Under the pieces are notes generated by a model that saw nothing but the letters and a program-made list of their open reading frames with translations, was not told the origin of the DNA and did no database searches. Positions 46,209 through 55,600 of a stretch of 64,000 nucleotides of DNA are shown one piece after another. The position numbers and the translations under genes were made by a program. The number at the start of each line of letters is the position of its first letter. Positions within the stretch are counted from its first letter, which is position 1. The DNA is from Schumannella luteola (GTDB taxonomy: Bacteria; Actinomycetota; Actinomycetes; Actinomycetales; Microbacteriaceae), in assembly GCF_013408685.1 (NCBI RefSeq), contig NZ_JACBZY010000001.1, positions 2,046,001 through 2,110,000 on the forward strand, given 5' to 3'.

Positions 46209-47504
46209 ATGCGCCGTCTGCTGCTCTCCTCCTCCGCCCTCGTGGTCGGTCTCGCCGCGGTCGCCGCCGTCGGCGCGCCGGCCGTCGCCGACAGCGTGTC
46301 GCCGAACACCTGCCTGAGCGACTGCACGGCGGTCTTCGACACGGCGGGCGCGCACAGCTTCACGGCCCCGGCGGCCGCGACGTCGCTGACCGTGACGGTG
46401 AACGGCGCGGCCGGCGCTCCGGCGTCGCAGGCCATCACGAACGACTCGACCGCTCTCGGCGGCGCGGGCGGCAGCGCCACCGTCGACCTCGGCGTCGACG
46501 GGGCGGGCGTCACGTTCGACCTCGGCGTCGGCGCCACCGGCGCGGGCAGCTCGGTCTCGACCGACGGCGACCTGCTCGTGCTCGCGGGCGGAGGCGGAGG
46601 CGGCGGCTACGTCGGCCGACTCGACCTGCCCGGCCAGATCTTCGGCACCTACCCCGGCGGTGCCGGGGGCTCGCCGACCACCGTCGGCGTCACCCCCGGC
46701 GCGACCGCGACCGCCTTCGGCGCGAACCCCGCCAACGGGCAGGGCGCCACGGCCGCGCCCGGCGCCGGCGGCATCGGACTCGCGCCCGGCTCGGCGGGAT
46801 CACCGTCGAACGGCATCGGCTCGGTGCCCGGCGGCGCCGGCGGATCGCGCGACATCGTCGTCAGCGGCGCCCCCGTCACCCACACCGGCGGAGCCGGCGG
46901 CGGGGGATACGCGGGCGGTGGCGGCGGTGCCGTCACGCAGGTGGACGCCGGCGACGACATCATCGACGACCTCGTCGCCCCGGGTGGCGGCGGCTCCGGC
47001 TTCCTCGCCGCGGGCCTCACGGCGACCGCCGGCGAGCCCAACGCGGGCCCCGGCTCGGTCACCTTCACCTGGTCGTTCTCGCCGGCCGCATCCACGGGCT
47101 CCACGACCGTGCACCCGGGCGATTCCGTCACGGTCGACGTCACCGGTCTGCCCGCGAACGTCGCCTTCGACGAGGTGCTCGACGGCGCGATCGTCGCCAG
47201 CGGAACCAGTGACGCGGACGGCGCCGCGACCGTCACCTTCACGGTGCCGGCCGGCCAGCGCGCCGGCGCCTTCCCGGTGCAGACGCTCGTCGACGGCGTG
47301 CTCGCTGCGAGCACCTCGGCGGTGACGGTCGTCGTCGACCCGGCCGCGGCCACGCCGTCCGGATCGGGCACGCCCGCCGCTCTCGCCGCGACCGGATCCG
47401 ATCTGCCGGTCGGCGGGATGTCGGCCGGCGCCCTGCTCATCGCCGCCGGAGCGGTGCTGCTGGTCGCGCGTCGCCGCATCGCGGCCGTCCGCGGCGCCCG
47501 CTGA
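46209..47504 (+). CDS. Secreted Gly-rich protein with LAATG sortase signal
   Basis: 431 residues. A signal peptide (MRRLLLSSSALVVGLAAVAAVGAPAVA, cut near 27) is followed by a Gly/Ala/Ser-rich region of over 200 residues with many GG runs. Next comes an immunoglobulin-like domain (STTVHPGDSVTVDVTGLPANV...), then LAATG at about 396-400 followed by a hydrophobic helix and RRR. LAxTG is the class E sortase motif of Actinobacteria, so it is anchored to peptidoglycan. Two cysteines (CLSDC) near residue 37-41 may pair. TAGGCT promoter box upstream. Confidence 0.88.
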   Translation: MRRLLLSSSALVVGLAAVAAVGAPAVADSVSPNTCLSDCTAVFDTAGAHSFTAPAAATSLTVTVNGAAGAPASQAITNDSTALGGAGGSATVDLGVDGAGVTFDLGVGATGAGSSVSTDGDLLVLAGGGGGGGYVGRLDLPGQIFGTYPGGAGGSPTTVGVTPGATATAFGANPANGQGATAAPGAGGIGLAPGSAGSPSNGIGSVPGGAGGSRDIVVSGAPVTHTGGAGGGGYAGGGGGAVTQVDAGDDIIDDLVAPGGGGSGFLAAGLTATAGEPNAGPGSVTFTWSFSPAASTGSTTVHPGDSVTVDVTGLPANVAFDEVLDGAIVASGTSDADGAATVTFTVPAGQRAGAFPVQTLVDGVLAASTSAVTVVVDPAAATPSGSGTPAALAATGSDLPVGGMSAGALLIAAGAVLLVARRRIAAVRGAR

Positions 47505-48415
47505 TCGAGGCGCGCCGCGCACCCGCGCGCCGACTCCGCATCACGCGCCAGGAGCTGGCGCTGCTCGCCATCACCGTCGTCTGGGGCTCGACGTTCCTCA
47601 TCGTGCACGTCGCGATGGAGCACTCCGGGCCGATGTTCTTCGTCGGCCTGCGCTTCCTCACCGCCGGCGTGATCAGCGCGATCGTGTTCCACCGCTCGCT
47701 CGCCGGCTTCCGTCGCATCGAGCTCATCGCGGGCGCCGCGATCGGCGTCGCGCTGTGCGCCGGCTACGGTCTGCAGACGATCGGGCTGCAGACCGTGTCG
47801 AGTACCGAGTCGGCCTTCATCACGGCCTTCTACGTGCCGCTGGTGCCGCTGCTGCAATGGGCCGTCTTCCGCACGGCGCCGAAGCCGCTCGTGCTCGTCG
47901 GCGTCGCCCTCGCCTTCGTCGGGCTGCTGCTGCTCGCCGGCCCCGGGGCGCTGCAGATCGGTCTCGGCCCGGGCCAGATCGCGACGCTCGTCAGCACGGC
48001 GGCGATCGCGGCCGAGATCATCCTCATCGGCTTCTTCGCGGCGAAGGTGGATGCGCGCCGCGTCACGATCGTGCAGCTGCTCGTCTGCGGCCTGCTCTCC
48101 TTCGCGACCATGCCGCTGCTCGGTGAGCGCGTACCCGCCTTCTCGTGGATCTGGCTGGCGGCGGCGGTCGGACTCGGCGCCGCGACCTGCCTCATCCAGC
48201 TCACGATGAACTGGGCTCAGCGCACCGTCTCGCCGACGCGCGCGACCATCATCTACGCGGGCGAACCCGTTTGGGGTGGCGCGTTCGGCCGCCTCGCCGG
48301 CGACCGGCTCGCGCCCACGGCGCTGATCGGGGCGGCGCTGATCGTCGCGGGCATCCTCGTGAGCGAGCTCAAGCCGCGCGGCCGCGGCGAGCGCGAGCCC
48401 CTTCCGCCCGAGTGA
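47501..48415 (+). CDS. DMT/EamA family transporter with a non-standard start
   Basis: The conserved first helix, ITVVWGSTFLIVHVAM (WGSTF is the EamA hallmark), is encoded upstream of the first GTG (47603). The real start must therefore be earlier, yet no ATG, GTG or TTG is in frame between the previous stop and that point. Candidates are CTG 47501 (overlapping the previous TGA as CTGA), ATC 47504 and CTG 47561 (AGGAG six bases before). About 304 residues and ten helices from the first. A second EamA half (IATLVSTAAIAAEIILIGFF) is present. Exporter of amino acids or metabolites; ligand unknown. Confidence 0.82.
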   Translation: MIEARRAPARRLRITRQELALLAITVVWGSTFLIVHVAMEHSGPMFFVGLRFLTAGVISAIVFHRSLAGFRRIELIAGAAIGVALCAGYGLQTIGLQTVSSTESAFITAFYVPLVPLLQWAVFRTAPKPLVLVGVALAFVGLLLLAGPGALQIGLGPGQIATLVSTAAIAAEIILIGFFAAKVDARRVTIVQLLVCGLLSFATMPLLGERVPAFSWIWLAAAVGLGAATCLIQLTMNWAQRTVSPTRATIIYAGEPVWGGAFGRLAGDRLAPTALIGAALIVAGILVSELKPRGRGEREPLPPE

Positions 48416-48437
48416 CCCGCGCCCGTAGCCTCGGGGG

Positions 48438-48869
48438 ATGACCGCGCGCATCGCGAACGTCACCATCCACGCCGAGAACCCCACCGAGCTGGCCCGGTTC
48501 TGGGCCGCCGTCATGGGGTACCCCGAGCCGACGGGCTGGCCCGAGGAGGAGATCGCCGAGCTGAGAGCCGCGGGGCTCAGCGACGACGACATCACCGCCC
48601 GGGCCGAGGCCTGGGACGGCGACCGGGCGCATCAGCGCTTCTACTTCACCCGGTACTCGCGTGAGCGGCGCCAGCGCAATCGGATGCACATCGACGTGAC
48701 CCCTTTCGACGACCGTCGCGCCACGCGGGACGAGCTCGCCCTCGAGCGCGATCGGCTCGTGGCGCTCGGCGCGAGCGTCGAGAAGGAGCTGCTCGGCTTC
48801 TGGGGCCCCTACGAGGAGTACGCGATCATGATGCGCGACCCCGAGGGCAACGAGTTCTGCCTGCAGTGA
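48438..48869 (+). CDS. VOC superfamily (glyoxalase-like) protein
   Basis: 143 residues: ANVTIHAENPTELARFWAAVMGYPEP is the first beta-alpha-beta unit, NRMHIDVTPFDDRRATRDEL carries the His ligand (MHIDV) and a following RDEL helix, and IMMRDPEGNEFCLQ carries the closing Glu. This is the glyoxalase-like domain (Glyoxalase_6 type) typical of actinobacterial small proteins. No Shine-Dalgarno other than CTCGGGGG. Substrate unknown. Confidence 0.88.
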   Translation: MTARIANVTIHAENPTELARFWAAVMGYPEPTGWPEEEIAELRAAGLSDDDITARAEAWDGDRAHQRFYFTRYSRERRQRNRMHIDVTPFDDRRATRDELALERDRLVALGASVEKELLGFWGPYEEYAIMMRDPEGNEFCLQ

Positions 48870-48897
48870 GCACCCCGGTGAGAGACGGAGCACGGCA

Positions 48898-50268
48898 GTG
48901 ATCAACGGACAGATCTCTCACTGGTGGCGTTCGACCGGCGGCCCCGACCGGCGCGCGCCGCTGCCGGGCACGACCGAGACCGACGTCGCGATCGTCGGCG
49001 CCGGCTACACCGGGCTGTGGACGGCGTACTACCTGAAGAAGGCGAAGCCGACCCTGCGGGTGGTGGTGCTCGAGGCGCAGCACGTCGGCTACGGCGCCTC
49101 GGGGCGCAACGGCGGATGGCTGACCAACTCGATCACGGGCGGCCGCGCGCAGTTCGCGGATAGTCACGGGCGCGGCGAGGCCGAGCGCTTCCAGCTCGCC
49201 ATGAACGACACGATCGACGAGGTCATCCGGGTCGCCGCCGACGAGGGCATCGACGCCGACATCGTCAAGGGCGGCGAGTACAACGTCGCCTATACCCCGG
49301 CACAGGAGGCGCGGGCCCGAGCGGAAGCCGCCTCCGAGAGCGCCTGGACGCACACCGACGTGCGGCTGCTCGAGCGCGAGGAGGCGCTCGGCCGGCTGCG
49401 CCTCGAGGGCACGCGGGCGGCGACCTGGCACCCGCACGCCGCTCGCATCCATCCCGCCAAGCTCGTGCGCGGGCTCGCCGAGGCGGTCGAGCGGCTCGGC
49501 GTCGAGATCTACGAGGGAACGCGCGCGCTCGAGATCCGCCCGCACCGGGTCATCACCGACCGCGGCGACCTGCGGGCCGAGTTCGTCGTGCGCGCGACCG
49601 AGGGCTACACGGCGGGGCTGAAGGGGCTGCGGCGGCTGTGGCTGCCGATGAACTCGTCGATGATCGTCACCGAGCCGCTGCCGGCGGAGTTCTGGGATGC
49701 GGTCGGCTGGCAGGGCCGCGAGGTCGTCGGCGACTTCGCCCACGTCTACATCTACGCGCAGCGCACGGCCGACGACCGCATCGCGATCGGCGGGCGCGGC
49801 GTGCCCTACCGCTGGGGATCGCGCACCGACGTCAGCGGCGAGACCGCCCGCGAGACCGTCGTGCACCTGCGGAGGGTGCTGCGCCGACTGCTGCCCGAGA
49901 CGGCGGGCACGCAGATCGACCACACCTGGTCGGGCGTGCTCGGGGTTCCGCGCGACTGGACGGCGACGGTCGGCCTGGATCGCGCGAGCGGCATCGGCTG
50001 GGCCGGCGGTTACGTCGGCACTGGGGTCGCGACGACGAACCTCTCCGGCCGCACGCTCACCGAGCTGATCCTCGGCGGCGACGGGCCGCTCTCGGGTCTG
50101 CCGTGGGTCGACCACCGCGTGCGGCTCTGGGAGCCCGAGCCTCTGCGCTGGATCGCCACGCACGGTCTGTATGCCGCCTACGGCATGGCCGATCGCAGCG
50201 AGTCTCGCGGCCGGGCGACGACCTCGCCGATCGCCACGGCGGCGGATGTCGTGACCGGGCGGCACTGA
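48898..50268 (+). CDS. FAD-dependent amino-acid/amine oxidoreductase (DAO family)
   Basis: 456 residues. The FAD-binding motif TDVAIVGAGYTGLWTAYYLKK (GxGYTG) is near the start, with the second-strand VVVLEAQHVGYGASGRNGGW flavin-binding sequence (GASGRNGGW), then an ITxRGDLRAEFVVRATEGYT strand. The C-terminal GIGWAGGYVGTGVATTNLSGRTLTELIL closes the FAD site. This GASGRNGGW type is close to gamma-glutamylputrescine/glycine oxidases. GAGACGGAG precedes GTG 48898. The neighbouring GABA genes are 10 kb away, so the link to putrescine use is speculative. Confidence 0.9.
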   Translation: MINGQISHWWRSTGGPDRRAPLPGTTETDVAIVGAGYTGLWTAYYLKKAKPTLRVVVLEAQHVGYGASGRNGGWLTNSITGGRAQFADSHGRGEAERFQLAMNDTIDEVIRVAADEGIDADIVKGGEYNVAYTPAQEARARAEAASESAWTHTDVRLLEREEALGRLRLEGTRAATWHPHAARIHPAKLVRGLAEAVERLGVEIYEGTRALEIRPHRVITDRGDLRAEFVVRATEGYTAGLKGLRRLWLPMNSSMIVTEPLPAEFWDAVGWQGREVVGDFAHVYIYAQRTADDRIAIGGRGVPYRWGSRTDVSGETARETVVHLRRVLRRLLPETAGTQIDHTWSGVLGVPRDWTATVGLDRASGIGWAGGYVGTGVATTNLSGRTLTELILGGDGPLSGLPWVDHRVRLWEPEPLRWIATHGLYAAYGMADRSESRGRATTSPIATAADVVTGRH

Positions 50269-50311
50269 GCGACGCGTGTCGTCACTATCGGCGGGCGCGC
50301 CCCCGGCGGCG

Positions 50312-50992
50312 TCAGCGCAGCATCCACCCGCGATCGTCGACGAGCAGCAGCGGGTCGCCGGCGGCGTTGACCGCCGACCCGGCGCTGTCGAGCAGCTCGC
50401 CGACCATGGCCGCCGGGATGCGCACGTCGTGCTGGCGCGCGGCCGTGACGAGCGAGGCGGTGTCGAGGCGGGTTCCGCGCTGCTCGGCGAGCTGGCGGAT
50501 GAGCTCGAACTGCGCCGGGTCGAGGTCGAGCAGCACGTCACCGCGCCAGGCGAGGCCCGAGCGGGTGTCGAGCACGAGATCGTCGACGCGCAGACTGCCG
50601 GCGGTGAGGCCGCGCCGCCGGGCGGCGGCCGCGACCCGCTCCACGACCTCCTCGACGCCGAAGGGCTTCGTGACGTAGTCGTCCGCGCCCGCCGCATAGG
50701 CGGCCATGCGGGTCTGGTGCTCGTCGCGTCCGGTCAGGAAGATCACATGCGCGTCGCTGCCGGCCGCGCGCATCCCCGCCACCACCTCCGTGCCGAGCCG
50801 GTCGGGCAGCATCATGTCGAGCAGCACCACGTCGACCTCGCGGGCCCGGTCGATCGCGTCGGCTCCGCGATGCGCGATCTCGACCTGCCAGCCCTCGAGC
50901 TCGAGACCGAGTCGCAGCACGTGGGTGATCGGCTCCTCCTCGTCGACGATCAGGATGCGGACAGCGGTATCGACGGGTCGATCGGGGGACAT
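50312..50992 (-). CDS. Orphan response regulator, OmpR-type receiver with degenerate output domain
   Basis: 226 residues. The receiver is intact: acidic pocket DEE (17-19), phospho-acceptor Asp59 in VVLLDMMLPD, Thr87 in FLTGRD, Lys109 in TKPFG. The output half keeps the start of an OmpR winged helix (LRVDDLVLDTRSGLAWR...LDLDPAQFELIRQLAEQRG), but the recognition helix region (IPAAMVGELLDSAG) has no basic residues and the GYR end is GWM. DNA binding is therefore doubtful. No histidine kinase adjoins. Confidence 0.88.
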   Translation of the reverse strand: MSPDRPVDTAVRILIVDEEEPITHVLRLGLELEGWQVEIAHRGADAIDRAREVDVVLLDMMLPDRLGTEVVAGMRAAGSDAHVIFLTGRDEHQTRMAAYAAGADDYVTKPFGVEEVVERVAAAARRRGLTAGSLRVDDLVLDTRSGLAWRGDVLLDLDPAQFELIRQLAEQRGTRLDTASLVTAARQHDVRIPAAMVGELLDSAGSAVNAAGDPLLLVDDRGWMLR

Positions 50993-51083
50993 GACTCCAG
51001 TCTTCGACGCCGCCCTGTGCGGGGCGTCATCCGCGGGGAGTAGTCCGCTGGACGCGAGCCGGGAAAGCGCTCGACCGTGCCGC

Positions 51084-51434
51084 TCAGTGGAAGAAGGGGA
51101 CGATCAGCCAGACGCCGAAGAGCACCCCGGCGGCGCACAGCGCGAAGCACAGCACGGCTCCGAGTCGGGGAAGGAGCGCGCGTTCGGCGCCGGCGACCGG
51201 GGGAGCGGCATCCGCGGTCGCCGTCCCCGTGCCCGTCGACCCGGCAGCAGGCGCGCTGTTCGCGATCGACAGCAGCCGCACCCCGATCGAGAACAGCACG
51301 ACGAGCACGACCGAGGCCACGAGCGCCACCACGAACACCGAGCCGAGAGCGCCGAAATCGATCTGGATGCCGCCCGACGCTGCACCGGAGTCGGCGGCTC
51401 GGACGAGGTGGTCGATGGCGTCGGCGCGGATCAT
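51084..51434 (-). CDS. Small membrane protein coupled to the phosphate transporter
   Basis: 116 residues, two membrane helices: VFVVALVASVVLVVLFSIGVRLL and LLPRLGAVLCFALCAAGVLFGVWLIVPFF, with an Ala/Thr-rich external loop between. ATGA overlap with the PiT gene, so the two are made together. Small membrane proteins next to PiT transporters recur in Micrococcales. A regulatory or assembly role is possible but not shown. Confidence 0.75.
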   Translation of the reverse strand: MIRADAIDHLVRAADSGAASGGIQIDFGALGSVFVVALVASVVLVVLFSIGVRLLSIANSAPAAGSTGTGTATADAAPPVAGAERALLPRLGAVLCFALCAAGVLFGVWLIVPFFH

Positions 51435-52579
51435 GCCCGTCCTCCCTCGCTGCCGGCCAGCGCCGGCTCCGGGTTCTCGTCGCGCACGTCATCCGGCTTC
51501 ACCGGAGTGCGACGCGACAGGGCGACGAAGCCGAGCGTCGCGCCGATCGCGAGCACCGCGACGATGATGACGCCGACCGTGCCCACTCCGGCGAGCAGCG
51601 CGGCCAGTGCGCCGACCAGGCCCGCGGCCGGCAGCGTGAACACCCATCCCGTCGCGATGCGGCCGACCACACCCCAGCGCACGGCGGCGAGCTTGCGGCC
51701 GAGGCCGGCGCCGATCACGGCACCCGAGGTGACCTGCGTGGTCGAGAGGGCGAAGCCGAGGTGGCTGGAGGCGAGGATGGTCGCGGCCGAACTGGTCTCG
51801 GCCGCGAAGCCCTGCGGCGTCTCGATCTGGGTGATCTTCGTGCCGACGGTCTTCATGATCCGCCAGCCGCCGAGGTAGGTGCCGAGCGCGATCGCCAGGC
51901 CGCACGCGGCGATGACCCAGAGCTGCGGGGTCGAGCCGCTCTTCTGGTAGCCGGCGGCGACGAGGGTCAGGGTGATGACGCCCATCGTCTTCTGCGCGTC
52001 GTTCGTGCCGTGGGCGAGCGAGACGAGCGAGGCGGAGACGGTCTGCCCGATGCGGTAGCCGCGCTTCGCTCCGGGAACGGTCGCCTGCTTCGTGATGCGG
52101 TAGGCGGCGTACGTCGCGATCAGCGCGACGATGCCGGCGACGAAGGGGGAGGCGAGCGCCGGCAGCACGACCTTGGAGATCAGCACACCCCAGTCGATCG
52201 CGCCGGTGCCGACGCCGATGAGGGCGGCGCCGATGAGTCCGCCGAAGAGCGCGTGCGAGGAGCTCGAGGGCAGGCCGAGCAGCCAGGTGAGCAGGTTCCA
52301 GAGCACCGCGCCGACGAGTCCCGCGAAGATCAGCACCGGCCCGACCGAGCTGTCGCCGTCTTCGCGGATGATGCCGTTCGAGATGGTCGACGCCACCTCG
52401 GTCGACAGGAATGCGCCGACCAGATTGAGCACCGCCGAGATCGCGACGGCTATCCGGGGTGTCAGCGCCCCGGTGGCGACCGAGGTCGCCATCGCGTTGG
52501 CGGTGTCGTGGAATCCGTTCGTGAAGTCGAAGGCCAGCGCCAGCACGATGACCAGGATCACGATGACGAGCGGGTCCAT
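51431..52579 (-). CDS. pit: Low-affinity inorganic phosphate transporter, PiT family
   Basis: 382 residues, 10 membrane segments. ALAFDFTNGFHDTANAMATSVATGAL is the first PD001131-like repeat with the FxNGFHDxAN motif. SASLVSLAHGTNDAQKTMGVITLTLV is the second (GxNDAQKxMG). LPSSSSHALFGGLIGA completes the family marks. It imports phosphate or metal-phosphate complexes with protons. GGAGGG lies eight bases before the ATG at 52579. The small membrane protein gene follows in coupled translation. Confidence 0.95.
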   Translation of the reverse strand: MDPLVIVILVIVLALAFDFTNGFHDTANAMATSVATGALTPRIAVAISAVLNLVGAFLSTEVASTISNGIIREDGDSSVGPVLIFAGLVGAVLWNLLTWLLGLPSSSSHALFGGLIGAALIGVGTGAIDWGVLISKVVLPALASPFVAGIVALIATYAAYRITKQATVPGAKRGYRIGQTVSASLVSLAHGTNDAQKTMGVITLTLVAAGYQKSGSTPQLWVIAACGLAIALGTYLGGWRIMKTVGTKITQIETPQGFAAETSSAATILASSHLGFALSTTQVTSGAVIGAGLGRKLAAVRWGVVGRIATGWVFTLPAAGLVGALAALLAGVGTVGVIIVAVLAIGATLGFVALSRRTPVKPDDVRDENPEPALAGSEGGRA

Positions 52580-52659
52580 CCGCGCCCTCCTCTCGGCCCC
52601 CGTTCGGGGGACGGCGCGACGGTACGCCCGGGGCGTTAACTCGGGATGAACCTCCGACG

Positions 52660-55600
52660 TCAGCGCAGTTCGCGCAGTCGCGCCGCGACGCCGCCGGAGC
52701 GGTTCGTGCGCCGCTCCGAGCCGACCGCGATCGCGAGCAGCACGGCGCCGGCGGTCGCGAGCGTGATCCACCACGGCAGCGACTGGATGCCGCGGCCCAG
52801 CTGCGAGGCGAAGACGACGACGTTCTCGATCGGCAGCGCCGCGATGCCGATCACGAAGGGCGCGTGCAGTCGCAGGGTGACGCCGCCGAGGATCGCGACG
52901 AGTGCGACGGCGATGACGAGGATGGCGCGCCACGTCTGCGGGTCGGTGCCGGTCGCGACGACCGAGGGCAGCAGGGTCAGCACGAGCCCGGGCGCGAGCA
53001 GCTGACGCGAGCCGCGGAAGCCGGCGGGCCAGGAGTCGAGGGTCGCCTCCGTCGTCCAGCGCTCGCGCGCTCCGGGTCGCAGCTCGGCGACGAAGTGCAC
53101 GGCGCCCGCCGCGAGCACGGCGAGGCCGAGCGGCAGGGAGAACACCTCGACCCGCAGCTCGCGCTGGCTCCAGCCGGCGACTCCGACGATCCAGGCGAGC
53201 GTGTAGACGATCCAGGCCGGCGGCAGCGCGGTCGCGCCGTGCAGGGTCGCGCGGGCGATGACGACGACGAGGGCGAGCAGGGCCATCATGAGCGTCCACA
53301 TCGCCCAGATCGCGAACCACTCGTGGCGGATCGCCGTCAGCGGGGTCAGCGCGAGCAGGGCGACCGGCGTGACGAGCACCCAGCGCGAGCGGGCGATCCC
53401 CGCGCGCAGCGGCGACCGCTCGGTCAGCGCCCGCGAGCTGCGGACGGCGACCACGGCGGCGCCGAGCACGAGCAGCGCACCGCCGACGGCGAGAAGCAGC
53501 GCCGGCGCCATGACGGCGCGATCGCCGAGCGGCGTCGCATCCGACCGCGCGCCCAGGCGGATCCCCTGTGCGAGCGTCGCCGTGGCGGCGACGGCCGAGA
53601 TCGTGACGAGCGGCAGTTGCAGGCCGACGAGGCGTCCGCGCAGCCCCGATCCCGGACGCACCAGGGCCCCCGCGAGCAGCAGGACGAGGGATGCGGCCAG
53701 CAACCCGATCGTGCGCCACGGCAGCACGGCGCCCTCGCCGTTGCCGACCACCGCGAGCAGCGCGAGCGTCGGCGCGACGGCGGCGGCGAGGCCGACCGAG
53801 GCGAGCCCGAGTCCGGCGCCGCGACGCAGCAGCAGCACGACGCCGACGATCGCCGCGCCGAGGGTCGGCGGCAGCAGATAGGGCTCGGGCACGCCGACGC
53901 CCGCCAGCGCCCAGACGCACCAGAGCGCCCCCGTCCAGCAGGCCGCCGCGAGCCACCATCCCGAGCGACGGCGCGCGAACACGGCCGAGGCGGCGGCCCC
54001 GATGCCGGCGATGAGGAGCACGAGGCAGGTCGTGCCGAGCCCCGAGGCCTCGCGCACCAGCGCGAGCAGCACCGCGATCGCGCCCGTGACGTAGGTCGAG
54101 GCCTCGATCGCGATGACGGCGGTGCGCACCTGCACGGCCGGGAGCCGGTCGGCGAGTCGGCTCTCGATCGCGCCGAGCGCGCCGAGCATCGCGGCCACGA
54201 CCACGGCGATGATCGGCAGCGTCACCGGCGAGGCGCTGCCCGAGAGCAGCTGCGCGCCGAGCGAGATGATCGCCACCGCGAGCGAGGGCACCACGATCGA
54301 CGCCGCGATCGTGCGCACGGCGACGCCGATCGCACGGCTCCGGATCACCAGCAGCGTGAACGCGACCGCGCCGATCAGCGTGGTCGACAGCGCCGTCCAG
54401 CCCGAGCGCTCGAACAGCACCGAGATGACGCCGATCGAGAACGGCACGACGGCGACGATGAGCACGGCCAGCCACCAGCGGGCCGGGATGCGCGGCACGA
54501 GCGTCGCGACGAGCGCCAGCAGCGCCGCCGCGGAGGTGACGATGCTGAGCAGCACGATCTGCTCGACCCCGGCCAGGTCGAGCGCGGTCGCGAGCACGAA
54601 GAGCGCCCAGCCGGTGCCGACGCCGACGTGCCAGAACCGCATCCGCCGCGGCACCGTCGCAGCGGCGAAGGCGACGGCGACGAGTCCGCCGATCCCGGCG
54701 ATGACGACGATGGACGAGTCGGCCCACGAGGCGAGCACGCCGGCGAGGGCGGCGAGGTGCGCGAGCACCGCGAGGGGCGCACGGGTGCCGGGCCGCACCC
54801 GCCGCAGGCGCGGAACGAAGCGGAGGGCGAGCGCGGTCGCGACGGCGACCGCGAGGAGGGCGCTCACCTGAGCGACGAGCGGCATCCCGGGCCAGAGCGC
54901 GGCGCCCAGCACGGCGGCGGCGCCGAGCCACAGTGCGACGCGGGCGCCGGTGCGCACCCCGGCGACGGTGCCCGATCCGCGTCGCGCCGACAGACGCGGC
55001 GCGATCGCGAAGCCGGCGGCGACGGCGAGGAGGCCGACCACGAGCGCGGCTGCGGCCGAGGGCGGCATGGTCGCGAGCGCGGCACCCGGGGCGATGTCGC
55101 CTTCGCCGCCGGAATCCCGCTGCCCGAGGCCGCGCAGCGGACCCGTGAGCGGTGCGGTGAGCACCAGCGCGACGCCCGCGGCGACCGGGAACGCCACGGC
55201 GATCAGCGCGGTCAGTGCGCCGCCGTCGAGCATCCGCGGCTGCGGCAGAAGGCGTGCGGGAAGAGCGGCGAGCACGATCATCGCGAGCACCGCGGCGGCA
55301 GGGACGACAGCGACGTACCAGGCCGAGTCGGCGAAGCGGATGGCGAGCGGAGCGGCGAGAGCGGCGCCGGTCGCGAGCAGGCCCGTCGCGAAGCTGAAGA
55401 AGCCGGGCAGCTGCCCTCGCGCGGCGACCGCGCAGAGCGCCGCGAGCAGCACGGTGACGAGCGCGCCGAGCAGGATCGGGTCGCCGTCCGGTCGCCACGA
55501 GAGCAGCGGCAGCAGGCAGATGACGACGCTGCCCAGCGCGATCTGCGCCGAGGTCGCGGTCACCCGGTCGACCCGCATCGTGCCGAGGCGCGCCTCCAGT

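Noticed and set aside
47501-48415. Pseudogene call for the EamA transporter
   Set aside because: The frame is intact through all helices and only the start codon is unusual, so I kept it as a coding gene.
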